Source: Crocinitomicaceae bacterium
Lineage (GTDB): Bacteria; Bacteroidota; Bacteroidia; Flavobacteriales_D; Crocinitomicaceae
NCBI GenBank assembly: GCA_011522905.1
Contig: WTIB01000001.1
Coordinates: 1 to 6,584 of the forward strand
DNA length: 6,584 nucleotides
Reading direction: 5' to 3'
The position numbers and the translations under genes are program-made. The notes beneath the pieces were generated by a model. That model saw only the letters and a list, made by a program, of their open reading frames with translations. It had not been told where the DNA came from and made no database searches. Below, one piece after another: positions 6,453 through 6,584 of the stretch. How positions within the stretch are numbered: the stretch's first letter is position 1; each line of letters begins with the position of its first letter.

Positions 6453-6584
6453 AATATATGCTTTAATCAGCTTTGTATGGATCGATTCAGTCTTAAATTG
6501 TCGCTCCGGATGGAATTGCACGCCTATAATCCATCGGTCATCTAGGCCTTTTCCCCATTCAGCAGCTTCACAGATACCATCTGC
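6435..6584 (-). CDS. C-terminus of a class I glutamine amidotransferase, peptidase C26 type (partial)
   Basis: Only the last 49 codons and a TAG stop are present; the rest lies beyond the right edge. The frame begins with a whole codon at base 6584 and reads ADGICEAAEW, then WIIGVQFHPE, ending IEACFP. The block GVQFHPE is the end of the class I glutamine amidotransferase fold, carrying the His and Glu of the Cys-His-Glu triad (residues 25 and 27 of the visible part); the nucleophile Cys would be upstream. The preceding DG-x-x-EA-x-E motif and the short tail after HPE favour the peptidase C26 branch (gamma-glutamyl-gamma-aminobutyrate hydrolase, PuuD-like), which hydrolyses gamma-glutamyl bonds in the cytoplasm, over the glutaminase domains of TrpG, CarA or GuaA. 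The exact substrate cannot be determined. The gene converges on the methyltransferase gene with a 4-base overlap. Confidence 0.78.
   Translation of the reverse strand, partial: ADGICEAAEWGKGLDDRWIIGVQFHPERQFKTESIHTKLIKAYIEACFP

Noticed and set aside
1..6584. CRISPR array, tRNA, rRNA, insertion sequence or prophage remnant
   Set aside because: No regularly spaced repeats, cloverleaf-like sequence, transposase motif or terminal inverted repeats were seen on either strand, and coding density leaves no room for them.

Overview
The window is AT-rich, densely coding DNA that looks like ordinary chromosome from a member of the Bacteroidota, probably a flavobacterial-type organism. The evidence is a START-like protein of the type found in that phylum, a secreted protein with a carboxypeptidase-regulatory-like fold, an LptF/LptG permease with the long periplasmic helical insertion seen in Bacteroidota, and the lack of Shine-Dalgarno-like sequences before the starts. 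No RNA gene, insertion sequence, integrase, CRISPR array or phage gene is visible, and no gap between genes exceeds about 60 bases.

Layout, left to right. The + strand opens with the C-terminal part of a site-2-type (M50) membrane protease whose start and HExxH site lie off the left edge. Five bases later comes a small secreted protein with a carboxypeptidase-regulatory-like domain. Its stop codon abuts the stop of a - strand gene at about 1413/1414. From there to 5645 the - strand carries four genes, in transcription order: START-like protein (5645-5262), LptF/LptG-family permease (5206-3761), GT4-type glycosyltransferase (3764-2589) and membrane-anchored GT2-type glycosyltransferase (2583-1414). 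The last three are packed with an ATGA overlap and a 5-base gap, so they are almost certainly co-transcribed. A 58-base divergent region separates this block from a + strand isoprenylcysteine-carboxymethyltransferase-like (Ste14/LmtA-like) membrane methyltransferase. Its stop overlaps, tail to tail, the stop of a - strand gene of which only the last 49 codons are present: the C-terminus of a peptidase C26 / class I glutamine amidotransferase.

Together, the centre of the window looks like a cell-envelope glycolipid locus. One permease subunit is of the machine that extracts LPS from the inner membrane, two glycosyltransferases are translated with or right behind it, and a divergently transcribed membrane methyltransferase belongs to a family that in Leptospira includes a lipid A phosphate methyltransferase. 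The link between the methyltransferase and lipid A is inference only. No clearly novel system is visible. The points most worth checking are the TTG starts in the operon, the permease-glycosyltransferase coupling, the LmtA-like gene, and the zero-gap convergent junctions that each carry a small inverted repeat.
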